The position numbers and the translations under genes were made by a program. Of a stretch of 64,000 nucleotides of DNA, positions 36,519 to 48,420 are shown one piece after another (within the stretch, counting starts at the first letter, position 1; every line of letters begins with the position of its first letter). Where the stretch lies: positions 82,909,245 through 82,973,244 of the forward strand of contig OZ026619.1 in assembly GCA_964020975.1 (NCBI GenBank), written 5' to 3'. Under the pieces are notes generated by a model. The model searched no databases and was not told the origin of the DNA. It saw only the letters and a list, made by a program, of their open reading frames with translations. This stretch comes from Hermodice carunculata. Lineage: Eukaryota; Annelida; Polychaeta; Eunicida; Amphinomidae.

Positions 36519-37019
36519 TCCTGTATTTTCGTATTAAAATTTGAGATCTGATTTCCAGACACAATGACAAACATCTAATGCCAGCACTACCAAATAAAAT
36601 CAGGAAAAAAATTTATCTCCACCAGAAGAATTTAACTCCAAAATATTGATATTCGAGTGTCATATGCAAGTGTTTTTGGTGGCACATTCTGCTGACATTC
36701 AGAGAAAAATGATTTTTAGTAGTGTGAACACAGTATATATATATTGTGCAAGGCTTCCACTTCTCATCTCTGCATTAAACTGATCCACTTTTTCCTAGCA
36801 ATACTATTATTAAGTATATCATTTCCAGATAATGGAGAAAAACAGCAACAAAATTGGCAGACTGAAAGTAACATGATTACTTTGTTAGATCAGTCACTTG
36901 ACAAATTAGGCTTCTGCTTCATTGCTTATTTGTTACTGTACCCAATGAGCCCTTAAGAAAGCTCCCATCTTTAAATAAGCATATTTTACCCATAAAGGCA
37001 AACACCCCCCACCCACCCC

Positions 37020-37121
37020 CGCAAAAAACAAACAAGAAAAACCAACAAAAAGTAACAGAAAAAAAAACAAAACAAAAAAACAAAAAACAAAAACAAAACA
37101 AATGAAAAAAACAAAAAACAG
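37020..37121 (+). repeat. A-rich CAAAA/CAAA low-complexity tract
   Basis: About 100 bases of A with isolated C and few other bases. Confidence 0.85.
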
Positions 37122-38432
37122 CCCCAAGAGCTCTAGACACAGCATTTAATCAATGATATTACAATCATGCATGTTTCTTTGTCTTAGGGTCCATGCACCA
37201 GCATAGGACTTTTTCATTGAGTCACTATTATTAACACTTTTTTTTTCTTTCATTTTAACAAAGGCACATGAAAATCACAACTTTCTTTTCACATGTATCA
37301 ATCACAAAGTAGTTAACACAATGCCTGTATATCCAGCTAACAGCTCTTTTGAATTAAAAGAAGGAGACCCTCGCTCATGTGTTGTGAAATAATAAGCCCT
37401 TCACCCCACGACATTGTCATTTCAGTAGTCAACATGTTAATTCAATTGCAGCCTCCACGCGCCTGTCATGGACTAATCTGCATAATCACAGCTAGTCACA
37501 CAATGTAGGGCAGACTCATCTGCATCTGATTTAGACACACAGGCCTGGCACACTTAAAATTTTGTCAAGGTACAGCACGCTCGGTGCCACGTAAATGGCA
37601 GCTGATTTTGCGAACACGTTTTTACTCTTTTTAGATTACGTGATTAGAAGTCAATAAGCAGGAAGACCTTTGATGTCTTTGTTTCCAACATGAATAGGTT
37701 TCATATTACATACACAGAGCTGAGATCATGAAGTCAAGTCCCCTCAATTTTAGATTTCACTGACCCTTTTTGTTTAGATTTTAAACCAATTATGCGTCGC
37801 TGGCATTAGTGCATATTTTGTAGTGGTGTTCTTTTTTTCTTCTGTTTTTGTTGTTTTTGTTAATTGTTTTGTTTTAGTTTTTGATTTAGTAAAAGTGGCA
37901 AGTTTTGACATATGTTATACCTCACAATCTTAAATAAACAGATAAAAATGCTATAGTTTGCAATTTAAATATCATACTCTAACTTAGAAAACTGCTACAC
38001 ACCATGAAGTAAACAAAAGAATCGAATGTCACTCATCAAAATTTGTAGTTTCTTCTTCATTTTGGCATAACTTTAAGTTTTCTTGAATTTGGTCTCATAT
38101 CTGTCTCAAGTGGTCATATCAATTATGATAATTGCTTACTGCCTACAGCGTACACAAAAAATGAACATTTCAATGCTGTCCCGTAACTTGCAATGGAAGT
38201 TAATTACAGAACTGGGCTGTCATTTACTAATTATAAGTAGGTCAAATATTTGAGAAATGTGAAAAGAATGACATAAATGGGTATCATGTGGCTGAAATAG
38301 ACAGTCCACAGTAAGATCCTGCCACAAGAATTAGCCATGGGGCAAGGTTTTCCTTGGTCTTTGCAGCCCAATCAGGACTCATCAGTGCAGTAATGATTGA
38401 TAATGACTGGTCCCTGTGAGCTATGGTCTACC

Positions 38433-38896
38433 ACCAGCACTGAGCTACAGGGACTTCCACGTTTCCTCAGATTTGTGCCCCTGGGGTCATAATATATGCT
38501 CCCTCATGTCTCACTACCTTATTATCAACTAGGTCCCTATCAAACTACAGCAGCTTAATGTTTATTTCACATAAGGTTTACTTATTAGTATATATGTATA
38601 TGATTTTGAAAATTCTGAAATATCAAAATGCTCATCATGCAACTTCAGCAGTAGCCAGCTGATGTGATGGGGGGGGGGGGGGAGGGGGCAGCTGGGTGGT
38701 GTAAGGCAATTCTCCTCAGTTCTATATATATAAAGAGCCATTCAGCAAAGTAACTTACTAATTTAACAGCAGAATCAACCGCACAAATCATAACATTTCT
38801 GCACACTGATTCCGGCTATGTTATTTTGTGCCCAAGTTATCCATACAGGGCCACAAATCTGAGGAAAGGTGGAAGTCCCTGTAGCTCAGTGCTGGT
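38433..38896. repeat. Long inverted repeat: 51-bp arms, 362-nt spacer
   Basis: The arms at 38433-38483 and 38846-38896 match at 49 of 51 positions as reverse complements. They start ACCAGCACTGAGCTACAGGG and end in CAGATTTGTG-CCCTG. A further partial copy (TCCCTGTGAGCTATGGT, 38410-38427) lies just outside the left arm in opposite orientation, so the left side can fold on itself too. The spacer holds a G14 run (38669-38682) and no ORF. Confidence 0.8.
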
Positions 38897-40148
38897 GATT
38901 TGTTTTCCAGTTGATAGGGAAATGTGGAAATATTTCATTAATCACTTATCTGGCTTGCCAGACACAAGAAATCTTGTTCACTACCTCCCATCCACCCATC
39001 CTCCGTGCGTCCATTTATTTATCAAACCACTCTAATCTCTAAACAGGTATTTGATTAGTACTGAAGTCAATTCTTTTCATTTCCAACCAGAAATTGAACT
39101 TGTATTTGCAAAATGTTGGCTAATTTTTTAGGCGTGTATGATTGGATAAACTGGAAAAAGCTGAAATTACTTGTGTGTGCAACCTCCCCCACTGCAATGT
39201 TTCCTTCCTCTCACCAAATGTCAAACTCTTCTTTGTTAAAGGTCAAAACTACATGTATTATTGATAAAAAACTTACATGCTGAGAATATTTCTGCAATCC
39301 TGAACACAGTTGTCAAACTTTTATTTATTATGGGTTAAAACTATTTTCATTCAAAAGCTTCAACACTGAGAAATATTTTTGCACTTTTGACCATGAGAGA
39401 GACAAAGATACCTCTAAAGGTTGTCTCATGTCATCAACTCTAAAAGTAACAAAACTATTTGCTTTTACACTGACATCTTGATCAAATCATGATCTTTATT
39501 TGTGGAAGTGCAATGAGACATCCCGCTGGGTTCATCAGGGTGTGTCCCTCCAGGGGGTATTCATTATTACAGCCCCACATCAAAGTCTTTTCTACCTGAG
39601 CGCAAGCAATCAGGTGCTCACAAGATGCTCACATAAAATGTTCTTTTCAAAACAACTGATGGTGCATGGACGTATTACCAGTAATCCGCCTTCATGAAGC
39701 TCGTTCAACCTCCCACTGTTACATAATGCATGCTGGTAAGTATAAAATGATTGTATTAATTCCACATAAAAACCAACAACTTCCTTGGAAAAAGATGGTG
39801 GGATTGTAAAGTATTCAAAAAATAAATCAATTTATCCAATCTGCCCCCTACACACTCTCTGATCTTTGAGGGCGTAATATCCTGGTGTTTGTCATATTGT
39901 TCCACCCCATGACTCCGAACTGTTGTTAAACATGGATTTCCCATCAGTCTGACATAATCCTCCTGCATATTCCATATTTGATCAGTTGTGGATGGTGATG
40001 ATATCATAAAGTGAAATATGCTAAAACACTAGTTACAAAAGGCAGAATCCATCTCAATTTTACCTTTGGTAGGGAAATCCCTTGTGCCAAGAGAAGAACA
40101 GTATCTCTCTGTCTCTCTCCCTCGCACACACATACACAGAAAAACGAA

Positions 40149-40176
40149 AAAAACAAACAAACAAACAAACAAAAAA
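40149..40176 (+). repeat. (AAAC)n microsatellite
   Basis: Five to six AAAC units within an A-rich tract. Confidence 0.85.
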
Positions 40177-40986
40177 GGGTCAGGTAACTCACATGAGGAT
40201 GTATTTGTTTGAGCACCAAGTTATTGTTGCATCATGTCATAGTTAAATGACAATCTGCGACAAAGATCAAAGTGGTTGTTTGCATACCTGTCTGCATTTA
40301 AAAGGTCACAACTGGCCAGGTACATTATGGTATCAAATTTGCCTTTTCTTTCCCAACAAACTGATCTCCCTGAAGGAATTGTTCTCATTTTCATAGCTTG
40401 CCTTTCACTAAACTGGTTTTCCTGTCCTGTAGCAAAGAACAAATTTCCCCCAATTTTGGTTGGCGGCGTGTGTGCAATTTACTATGTTCTTGGGGACACC
40501 AGCAGCCGGAACGATTTGTAACCCTCTAAGGAATGAAGGGCAAACTTCCATATGTGTCGCAAATCTGTCAATGCCCACCTGCGGCACAAGAAAGCAAATT
40601 TACCTGTCACCATCAGTTGTGGTTATTTGTAACAGGTCCACTTGAGGTCCGGTTGGATGAGCAGTTGCCGGAGACTCTTCCGTGTTTACAACAGCTTTCC
40701 TTGATGCTAGTCCTCAACTGCGATCCTCACTTATTGTGAAGCACAACTTTATATAGATAGCACCTCCACATCAGACGCTAGCCAGTCGCTTCAATTGCAC
40801 TTGGGGAAGAAAAAAAAAGTTTGCCTTGCCTGGTCAGAAGCTTGGGGGCACACTGAAGACCCGAGACCCTGGGGGTAGCAGACCACTTGAAGGGCAAGCA
40901 GGACATAGCTGGAGCATAATAGTTACTAATGATCACAACAAGTTGTGGTCTCAGGCCAGAGAGGATATCCTGAGGGGGATTCACCA

Positions 40987-41273
40987 TTTAACTCTTTGCC
41001 TATACTGGGAACTTTAATTATCTGCAAAATTACTGTGCAAACAATTTTGCAATGTACATATTTTCTCCAAGATGTCCACTTTGACATTTTTGGGGTGTAA
41101 TATTTCCAAAAAGACTCGTACATATCCTGCAAATGCATAGTTTTTCTTTCTTTCTTTTTTTTTTTTTTGAGGGGAAGGGGAGGGTATTTTTTTTCTATGG
41201 AGGGGGCATATACATGCACAGTGGTTCAAAATAGCGTGGCATGATCAAGCTTTTCAGTCACCAAAGAGTTAAA
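40987..41273. mobile_element. TTAA-flanked MITE (piggyBac-like), 287 bp
   Basis: TTTAACTCTTTG at 40987-40998 and CAAAGAGTTAAA at 41262-41273 are a perfect inverted pair. TTAA is contained in both ends. A T run with GGGGAAGGGGAGGG lies inside. Non-coding. Confidence 0.6.
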
Positions 41274-42330
41274 GTATTCAGTACACAGCAGACAGTAGAA
41301 TTGCTATCCTGAGAAACCAGACGAAATCAAACACTACCTGCCTTCATCTGCATCAGTGATCGATCAATTGATTAAAACACACCTTTCACTTGCAGTAGCT
41401 GGGCTATTAATTAACATTGTTTATCCAGGTTCAGACAATGTACAGTTCTGCTATTCACAGTATGTTTCAGTTACCTTAACAAACTTAGCAATTACCATAA
41501 CTGAATAGTATGTCAAAAGCTACATGCATAGGCCTTTGTTTATTGTATCAAGGAAATTCTGAGCTTGTTACCTTCAATTGTGGCACCTATTAATACAAGT
41601 ATACACTGAACCTCCAGATCTTTAGCTTGCATTGTGTCCTCCCTCCCTCCCCTCCCCCCCCCCACCAGAACAATGACAGTCTGGGTCTGTCATGCAGGCA
41701 AATGTACACAATGTTAACAACTACTCACAAGCTACTCAATGTGTCAACAGAATGGTTGGTAGCATGTCCAATATTTTGCTGTTATCCAAGCTCTCCCATC
41801 ACATTCAGTTTCCAGATTCCAGTTTAAATTTCCCCGTATGATATTTGATTTCTTCTGTATAAATTTGTCATGCTTTACAAATAACATACAAAGATACTGA
41901 AAGGGTGTGATTCCAATCTGAAACAGCATTTTTAAAAAAAATTTCTGTAAAGTAAACGGTAAAAGTCACTATAGTTGAAGGTCTGAGTGCTTGATCAACA
42001 GTACAGTATATATCAGCAAGTGCCTTTGAAATCACATCTATAGTTGACTTTGTTGGATCTTTGTTTTTCATCATTGTATTTGTTCCATATAACTGTAATA
42101 GGCTACAGCAATAAACATCAATAGGTAATTATGATAAATAACATGTAAAACTGTATGATGTTTTCATCACTGTCACTGCCTGGGCCTTGTTGATTAACCC
42201 CGTCCCCTTAGACCGACCCAAACAAGGTGATGGTCAAATGTCAGCTTCAATGTTTGTGGCTCATTTCAACAGTAATAAAAACAATTTGAATGAGAGTTAC
42301 ATATGAGAGCTATCAGGATTACTTGCCACA

Positions 42331-42388
42331 GGTCAACAGTCATCCCTAGCATGGGTTAGACACTAAGAATAAAGGAAAGCTGTTGACC
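42331..42388. repeat. Hairpin family copy E
   Basis: GGTCAACAG at the left pairs with CTGTTGACC at the right; the right arm has the full GGAAAGCTGTTGACC while the left arm is eroded. Confidence 0.5.
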
Positions 42389-43586
42389 TATTCTTAATTT
42401 AACAGGGAAATGGTCAATACTGATAAATGCACATGCAATCAGTCATGGTACATATACGGCTGTTAATCCGGCCAGAGATTACATCACAAGACACGCCCCT
42501 GACCACTGACTGGACACTGGCCGTCTGATAATATACTGCTGCCTTGTCACATAATGTCCCAACAATTTCCATCAAAATGCCCATTAACTTGCATTATAGA
42601 TATTTGAAAAATATTATAATGAACATAATGACCAATGCCTGAAGAGGCAGTCAGTCATCTCCATTGTGAGGTTGACATAGATTGAATTAAGTGACCAGGG
42701 ACAACTGACCCCCTGACAGCTGGGCTTATCCATCTACATCACCCTCCTATTGTTGTCCTGCTGAATTATATCAAACTGGACAGACATTTGAGGATACCCA
42801 GACCCAAAACCTACAGCCATTAATTGTCATTCTCTGGACCTCCAATGCTCCTCATCCTGGCAGCCAGCAATCTACGCTTAATTTTTACATAATAATTCCA
42901 CATACAAAATGTGAAGGTCTCCCTTTCAGTTATATATGGACAAATTACAAGGACCCCATCATGTTTGTTGATTTTTTTAAATTTTTTGTTATTTTTTAAA
43001 ATTTAATTTGTCCATGTAAATGCGTGTTTTTTATGGCACAAAGGGATGGAAAACATGTAATGTACCTTAACTGTCTGTAAAGACTGCCAACGTTATGAGA
43101 CAGAAGTAAACAGGACAGGTGGACCAGGGGGCAGTAGCAGGAATTGTGGTTGGTCCTCTTAACTTCTGTTCAACTCCTAGGGTGACTCCCATTGGTGATC
43201 ATGGTAGGTATGTAGCCCTTTGAGTGCTTCTTTTCAGTAAAATGTCCCTAACAAAGCTGCAACATTTTGCCAAACTTCCCCAAGAAGGCCTTTTGTTTCT
43301 TCCAAATAGCACAAAATTTCATCAAATTTTCTGCGACAAAGGTCAAGTTTTTTGTGAGAGCACTTCAAAAAACAAAATATTTCATATTTTTTATCAGTTG
43401 GTTGAAAAATTCGCTTACAAAGGTACCATTTGTGTGAAAAAGTACTCCCAATGAAGGGTATGTTTTGTGTATCATACACTCCAACCAAAAATTTGGGGTA
43501 GGCAGCATAATCCCCCAACCTCCTGGCAGCTTCCACTTTAAAAAACAATAAAGTTAGGAAATGAATGTATCATGAAGAACCTGTGA

Positions 43587-43826
43587 TATGACACAGGATG
43601 CAAATGTGAGGTACATGAAGGTGTTAGCACAGCAAACAAGTATGGGCTGCATGGAGGTTGGCACAGCAAACAAGTATGGGCTGCATGGAGGTTGGCACAG
43701 CAAACAAGTATGGGCTGCATGGAGGTTGGCACAGCAAACAAGTATGGGCTGCATGGAGGTTGGCACAGCAAACAAGTTTGAGATGCATGGAAGTTGGCAC
43801 AGCAGGCAAGTGGGAGATGCAAAAAG
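43587..43826 (+). repeat. 34-bp minisatellite, 7 copies
   Basis: Six adjoining units from 43623 (period exactly 34), each like GTTGGCACAGCAAACAAGTA plus TGGGCTGCATGGAG. A diverged seventh copy at 43587-43620 is separated by two bases. The second to fourth units are identical; the first has one change and the outermost units diverge. Because 34 is not a multiple of three, the apparent ORFs on both strands are by-products. Confidence 0.95.
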
Positions 43827-44173
43827 GTGTGTTTGCCGTAATCAGTCTTGAAGTTTGTTCATTTCTCAAAGACCCTGGGGGTGGGGTGAGGTGAGTGGGG
43901 GAGGGCATGCATGTTGACTTGGGACCAGATTTACCCTTTAAAAATGCATCCACATTACATGCAGTGCACATTGCAGGCTGACCCTCACAAATCCCAGGAT
44001 AAACTATCTTTATAATCCTGATCATTTCTATTGCACATGGTGTGGAGTGGCTGCTCTGTCACTTTTCATTGCAAACATAGACTGTTAAAGGCAAAAAGAG
44101 ACACTCAAGAGAAAATAAACCTTAGAAGTAAACAAGTGCCACCTACTAGGCCCAAAGTAATACAACATACATA

Positions 44174-44342
44174 TACAGTAGTACATGTACCTCCTTTGAG
44201 AGACTGACTCTACTGCCCACAAAGGTGGTTACATAAAGCTGGTGGTCTTTCAAAGGAGGTGTAAATGATATGAAAAGTACAACAGAGGAACCTGTAAAAT
44301 GTGGTCCCTCAACAGAGAAGTCTGTCAAAGGAGCGACCACTA
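44174..44342. mobile_element. Tc1/mariner-like MITE, relative of the 28996 element in opposite orientation
   Basis: The left end reads TACAGTAGTACATGTACCTC and the right end GTCAAAGGAGCGACCACTA. Inner phrases GGTGGTCTTTCAAAGGAGGT and GATATGAAAAGTAC correspond to the reverse complement of 28996-29179. Confidence 0.6.
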
Positions 44343-44555
44343 AATACAAACTATGAAAAGGATCAAATAGAGGGGGGGTAAAGGGGTTTTCCACTCTGGT
44401 ATACGGGCATTTTATTCACTGCACTTGCATACTTGAAGCCCCTTCATTGTGCATATTTGTTACCAGCCATTATTTCTTAAATACTCTACTTAATTTTCTG
44501 TACCTTGTACTGTGGCAAAATTATTAACTGCACATGTGCCAGCAAATTGTCTCTC

Positions 44556-44569
44556 CCCCCCCCCCCCCC
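44556..44569 (+). repeat. C14 homopolymer
   Basis: Fourteen C in a pyrimidine-rich stretch. Confidence 0.9.
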
Positions 44570-44896
44570 TCCTCCCGTTTGACATGATGAGTATTAGTCA
44601 TAAAACAGGAGGTTGATTGTGTCATGAGTATATGGACTGAACAGCAGCAGCCTGTGAAATTAGAGACATTTTATGACTACAGTTTGGAAATCAGGAGATG
44701 CTAAGACATGACAGAGGGACCCAAAGCTCTGGCTAATTTACTATTTTGTCTACCAGGCGCAAAAACTGTCAGCAGTCTAATAACAAACCTCTTTTTGTTT
44801 CTGCACTCTTTTTTTTTAAAAAAAAGCTTCTTTCATCTTTGACACTCTGGTTTTGCTTTGACTCATCATAAGGTCTGTCAAAAAGGCAAATGCACA

Positions 44897-45147
44897 TTAA
44901 CTCTTTCCATACTATGGTCCCAGGCCTTGGTCAGTGGTTCTGGCACTGCCTGGCAAGTCATGCTGTAGCTGCCGCAAGGGCAGCTGCAGCATGACTTGCC
45001 AGGCAGTGCCAGAACCACTGACTTGAGACTATAGGCATGTTGATACTTGAATGAAAGCTCTTTTCATGAAGAATTTAAATATGCAATTGCCGTCTTAAAT
45101 CTGGGTAAATATACGTAAATATCAGGGACTGGTATGGAATGAGTTAA
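44897..45147. mobile_element. TTAA-flanked MITE (piggyBac-like), 251 bp, with large central hairpin
   Basis: TTAACTCTTTCCATAC at the left and GTATGGAATGAGTTAA at the right. The central part (44930-45022) is a near-perfect hairpin: 44-nt arms, 43 of 44 paired, 5-nt loop GCAAG, and weaker pairing continues outward. Non-coding. Confidence 0.75.
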
Positions 45148-45744
45148 ATAAGACTATGATGATCCCCTCCAGCTGCATGTCTGCCTACAGGTTGCTTCAA
45201 TGTTTACCATCAATAATATCACTGTGTGTGTTCCAAGCTGTCGCCCCTTGCTTGAGTACAGCTATAGCCTTTGACAGTATACATGTATAACAATACACTC
45301 CCAGCTGCCCAGCAGAAATGCCATATGAACCAGGTATCCATCCCTGCAGTATTACAGTCTGACGCCAATCTTTCATACAGGTAGTACTTTGAGTTATATA
45401 TGTCAGTTGTTACACTGAAGCAATCTATATATTGATGCGTGAAAAAGTCTGGCACTACTCAACATGCATGGATGTGTTCATTAATTTTAAGTGCCCTGAT
45501 TTTCATTTTCTTTTCTTTTTTATAAATGTTCTGCCTTCAACTAATAAGAACATGTTGATTTAATGCATGTCAAGTGTGTTATTGATTTTCCTGCAATTCA
45601 TTTTTCTTGAAAGCCCTTACCCATTCGAAGAAAAAAAAAAAAAAAAAGAAATGAAAATTTAAAGAATAAAAAGACTTGCATGACATCAAACTATCCTTGT
45701 GTGTGAGAAAATTTTGCATATTTTGATGGTCATAATGAATGTGA

Positions 45745-45974
45745 CAACTGTGAATACTTTTATTTTCAAGGGCATTTATTTTCACGATTTTTGCATTTTG
45801 GACCTTTCACTGAGACTTTAAATTCATTATTTTAGTTTTACATGTATTTCCAATCAATGCCATGTTAAAAACTTTTTTTCACGGTATTCTTAATTTCACA
45901 GTTTTGAAGCATCAGCAAAATAAGCAAAAATAAGAACACAACAAAATTAAATGAATGCACAGTATTTTGGAATG
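45745..45974 (+). repeat. Dispersed repeat copy 2 (CATCAGCAAAATAAGC family)
   Basis: Second copy of the 34076-34289 repeat, same orientation, sharing TTTATTTTCACG and GCATCAGCAAAATAAGC. Confidence 0.6.
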
Positions 45975-47785
45975 AAACTTCTATCTAGTAAAATTGTTTT
46001 TCTTTCTTTTTCAGATACTCAGCATTGAAATCTTGTGTATGGCATGACACTGTTCATTGGGTGCGAGCAGAGCACAAACATGTAAATTGAAGTTGAAATA
46101 GCACCTCTGTCTCTTGGTTTTGAAGATACTCATCCTTATTCAATGTTTCAATTTTGTGTACTAACCAAAAGTAGCATAGGTTAAAATCCTTAAGTTTTCA
46201 CTGCTAATTGGACATGCCTCTTGCACAAACTATCAAATTCAGATTGGAACAGTACCTCTGCCCATAAAAGTTTTGAGGAGGTTCATCATTGTTAAACAAC
46301 TAAATTTTGTGCATTGAATGAAATTGACACAAGCTAAACTCTGACAGTTTTCCCATCACCATTCAGGGATGAAGACATCCTCTAGCACGTGTGTGTGGGG
46401 TAAAAACTAATGTAATTCACAGTACTGATAAATGAAAACAACACTGGGGGTGGGTATGGAATATACTAACCATTTTGAAGCAATATGTACATGTACATGT
46501 ACAATAATGTGATAAAAATCTGAGATTTATACAACTGTACTTGGAGAGGATTGGCCGATTTTAGGCAAAACCTGACAAAAAAAAAACAAACTTGCACCTG
46601 AGTTTGGATGTCCCCCCAGTGAAATGTCCCACTTGAGGCGTGCAGCAATAAATCACAACGAATATAATTATCAGCAAATTATGGTTATTTGAGCAACTGA
46701 TAAATTGTTCAGTAGGGTGACATATGGATAAGGGTATGACTCCCCCCAAAAAACACTGCAGTATTTGGAAGCTGAAAAATAATACTGCCAGTAGGACAGC
46801 CGGCAGACCCTACACTTGGGGCTTGCTGACAGAGTTAGGATAAGCGAAGACATGGATGTCAGACTAGGGGGACATGGCGGCTGGTCTTGGTGGCAGCGGG
46901 GAGCCTGAGACTTAAGAGAGATGACAACAGGGGTCTGGGAATGCACGGGATACTGATATAACACAAATCTCTAGTACAGACTCCTATCAAAACAGGTCCG
47001 ATTCTCAAACACACCATATGCCTTTGATGAAAAGTTTCCACAGTTTCTCTGCCTAAAAAAGTACTTGTAAAAAGAAATGCTATGTGTGCCACATGGTAGG
47101 CTCGGCTTTCCCAGTCAGATAAAAGGTCAAATCCTGTGGTGAGCAGTACCTATAAAGATGATCAAACATCTGTTCATTTTTATCTAAGCGAGGATTTGTA
47201 ATGATACTTGGCATCTTTGGTAAAATATTTAGTAACCAGCAGATCCTGGTTTAGGGATCACCTTTACACTTTTTCCTAATATTACAGTCAAAACCCTGAT
47301 TATTGCCATAAAATTGCTTGTTGATCCCTCAAGATGTCTTCTTGCATACAACATGGTACCCCATGCCACATCTGATCAATATTATGGGATACTTTCAAGT
47401 GCTTTCATTAAACACCAGCAAAACTATCTCTGGTCCATACACCATGTACATATGCACTGGCATTTTTTTTACACGACATACACTTTTCTCTATATCCCTG
47501 TACATGTCTAATGCATACTACTGATGTTCATAAACCTGCGTCAAAAACATTTTCATTGCACTAGATATTTTTCTCCCGTTATTTTGAGGCATTTTGTGAT
47601 TTATGCAAATTCTGGTTACTTTCAATTCATAATTATGTATTAAAAGACATAAAAACTGAAAAAAAAATCTTCATTGAAAATTTACAACAAAAAAAAAAAA
47701 AAAAAAAAAATCATGGTTCCCTAACTGTAGGTACACGTTTCTTGGGCACTGGTCATCATTTTCACAAGAATACAGACAGTCAGCT

Positions 47786-47951
47786 GGGGGGGGGGGGGGG
47801 GGGGGGCAGGGCCAGAATTCCGGCGAGAATCTGAGAATCCATTCTCGTAAAGATTCTCCTAAACGTGTCTTTGTTTAAAAAGAAAACTAATTGACAAAAA
47901 TAGAATCTCGCAAAATTTTGCGAAATTCTGGCCCCCCGGGGGGGGGGGGGG
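47786..47951. repeat. Short inverted-end element between two G runs
   Basis: G21 (47786-47806) and G14 (47938-47951) flank a 126-bp segment whose ends GGGCCAGAATT (47809-47819) and AATTCTGGCCC (47924-47934) are perfect inverse copies. Inside, TCTCG/CGAGA words recur. Confidence 0.7.
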
Positions 47952-48250
47952 AGGGGAGATGGTAAATGGTGGTGTCCTCTTTTAATATCACAATAAAACG
48001 ATAATCAAGTTACCACAAACAAACATTGTAACTGCCACTTGGTATCAACAAGAATGGAAATACTTGGATTGCAAGCCCAACAAATCTTGCCACTACATTT
48101 TCATATACACTTCAAATAAAAACCAAAAGTGGCACAGGTCTTTCGTAACGTCTGGTCCCCTATTGCAAGCTGAACTGGAGTGTCGTCATTTTCAAATGTT
48201 CAAATGTCTGAAAGTACTTTTTCTTGGGGCGGGAGAGAGATGGGGTCCTA

Positions 48251-48420
48251 GGTGTCCTTGTATGTGCTAACAGACCTGTGGCAAACTATAAAGAGGGGTT
48301 CCTGTGAGTTAGGTGTTCCTGTGAGTTATGTGTTAAGACCTGTGGCAAACTTCATGTAGTGGAGTTACTGCGAGTTATGTGTTCCTGCATGTGCTCCAGA
48401 CTTATGGCAGGTGCTATGCC
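48251..48420 (+). repeat. Tandem repeat with a unit of about 64 bp, decayed
   Basis: AGACCTGTGGCAAACT starts at 48272 and again at 48336, and a third diverged copy (CAGACTTATGGCAGG) follows near 48397. GTGTTCCTGTGAGTTA words recur between. Confidence 0.65.

Larger units (their letters stand above)
34290..38432. other. Intergenic or 5' intronic sequence, no gene seen
   Basis: AT-rich. Contains a degraded MITE (36413-36518) and an A/C-rich tract (37020-37121) that produces spurious Phe/Cys-rich ORFs on the minus strand. No exon-like ORF recognised. Confidence 0.5.
38897..43586. other. Intergenic or 5' intronic sequence, no gene seen
   Basis: Contains an AAAC microsatellite (40149-40176), a TTAA MITE (40987-41273), a C10 run (41654-41663) and a hairpin of the dispersed family (42331-42388). 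Otherwise unremarkable. Confidence 0.5.
43827..47785. other. Intergenic or 5' intronic sequence, no gene seen
   Basis: Holds a mariner-like MITE (44174-44342), a C14 run (44556-44569), the TTAA element with the large hairpin (44897-45147), a dispersed repeat copy (45745-45974) and A-rich tracts. No coding exon seen. Confidence 0.5.

Noticed and set aside
36919-37145. Phe/Cys-rich minus-strand ORFs
   Set aside because: They are the translation of an A-rich low-complexity tract.
38879-38900. Possible tRNA A box GTAGCTCAGTGCTGG
   Set aside because: No B box or cloverleaf downstream; it belongs to the 51-bp inverted repeat.
43587-43826. CRISPR-like array of regularly spaced repeats
   Set aside because: The 34-bp units adjoin directly with no unique spacers, and the genome is eukaryotic; it is a minisatellite.
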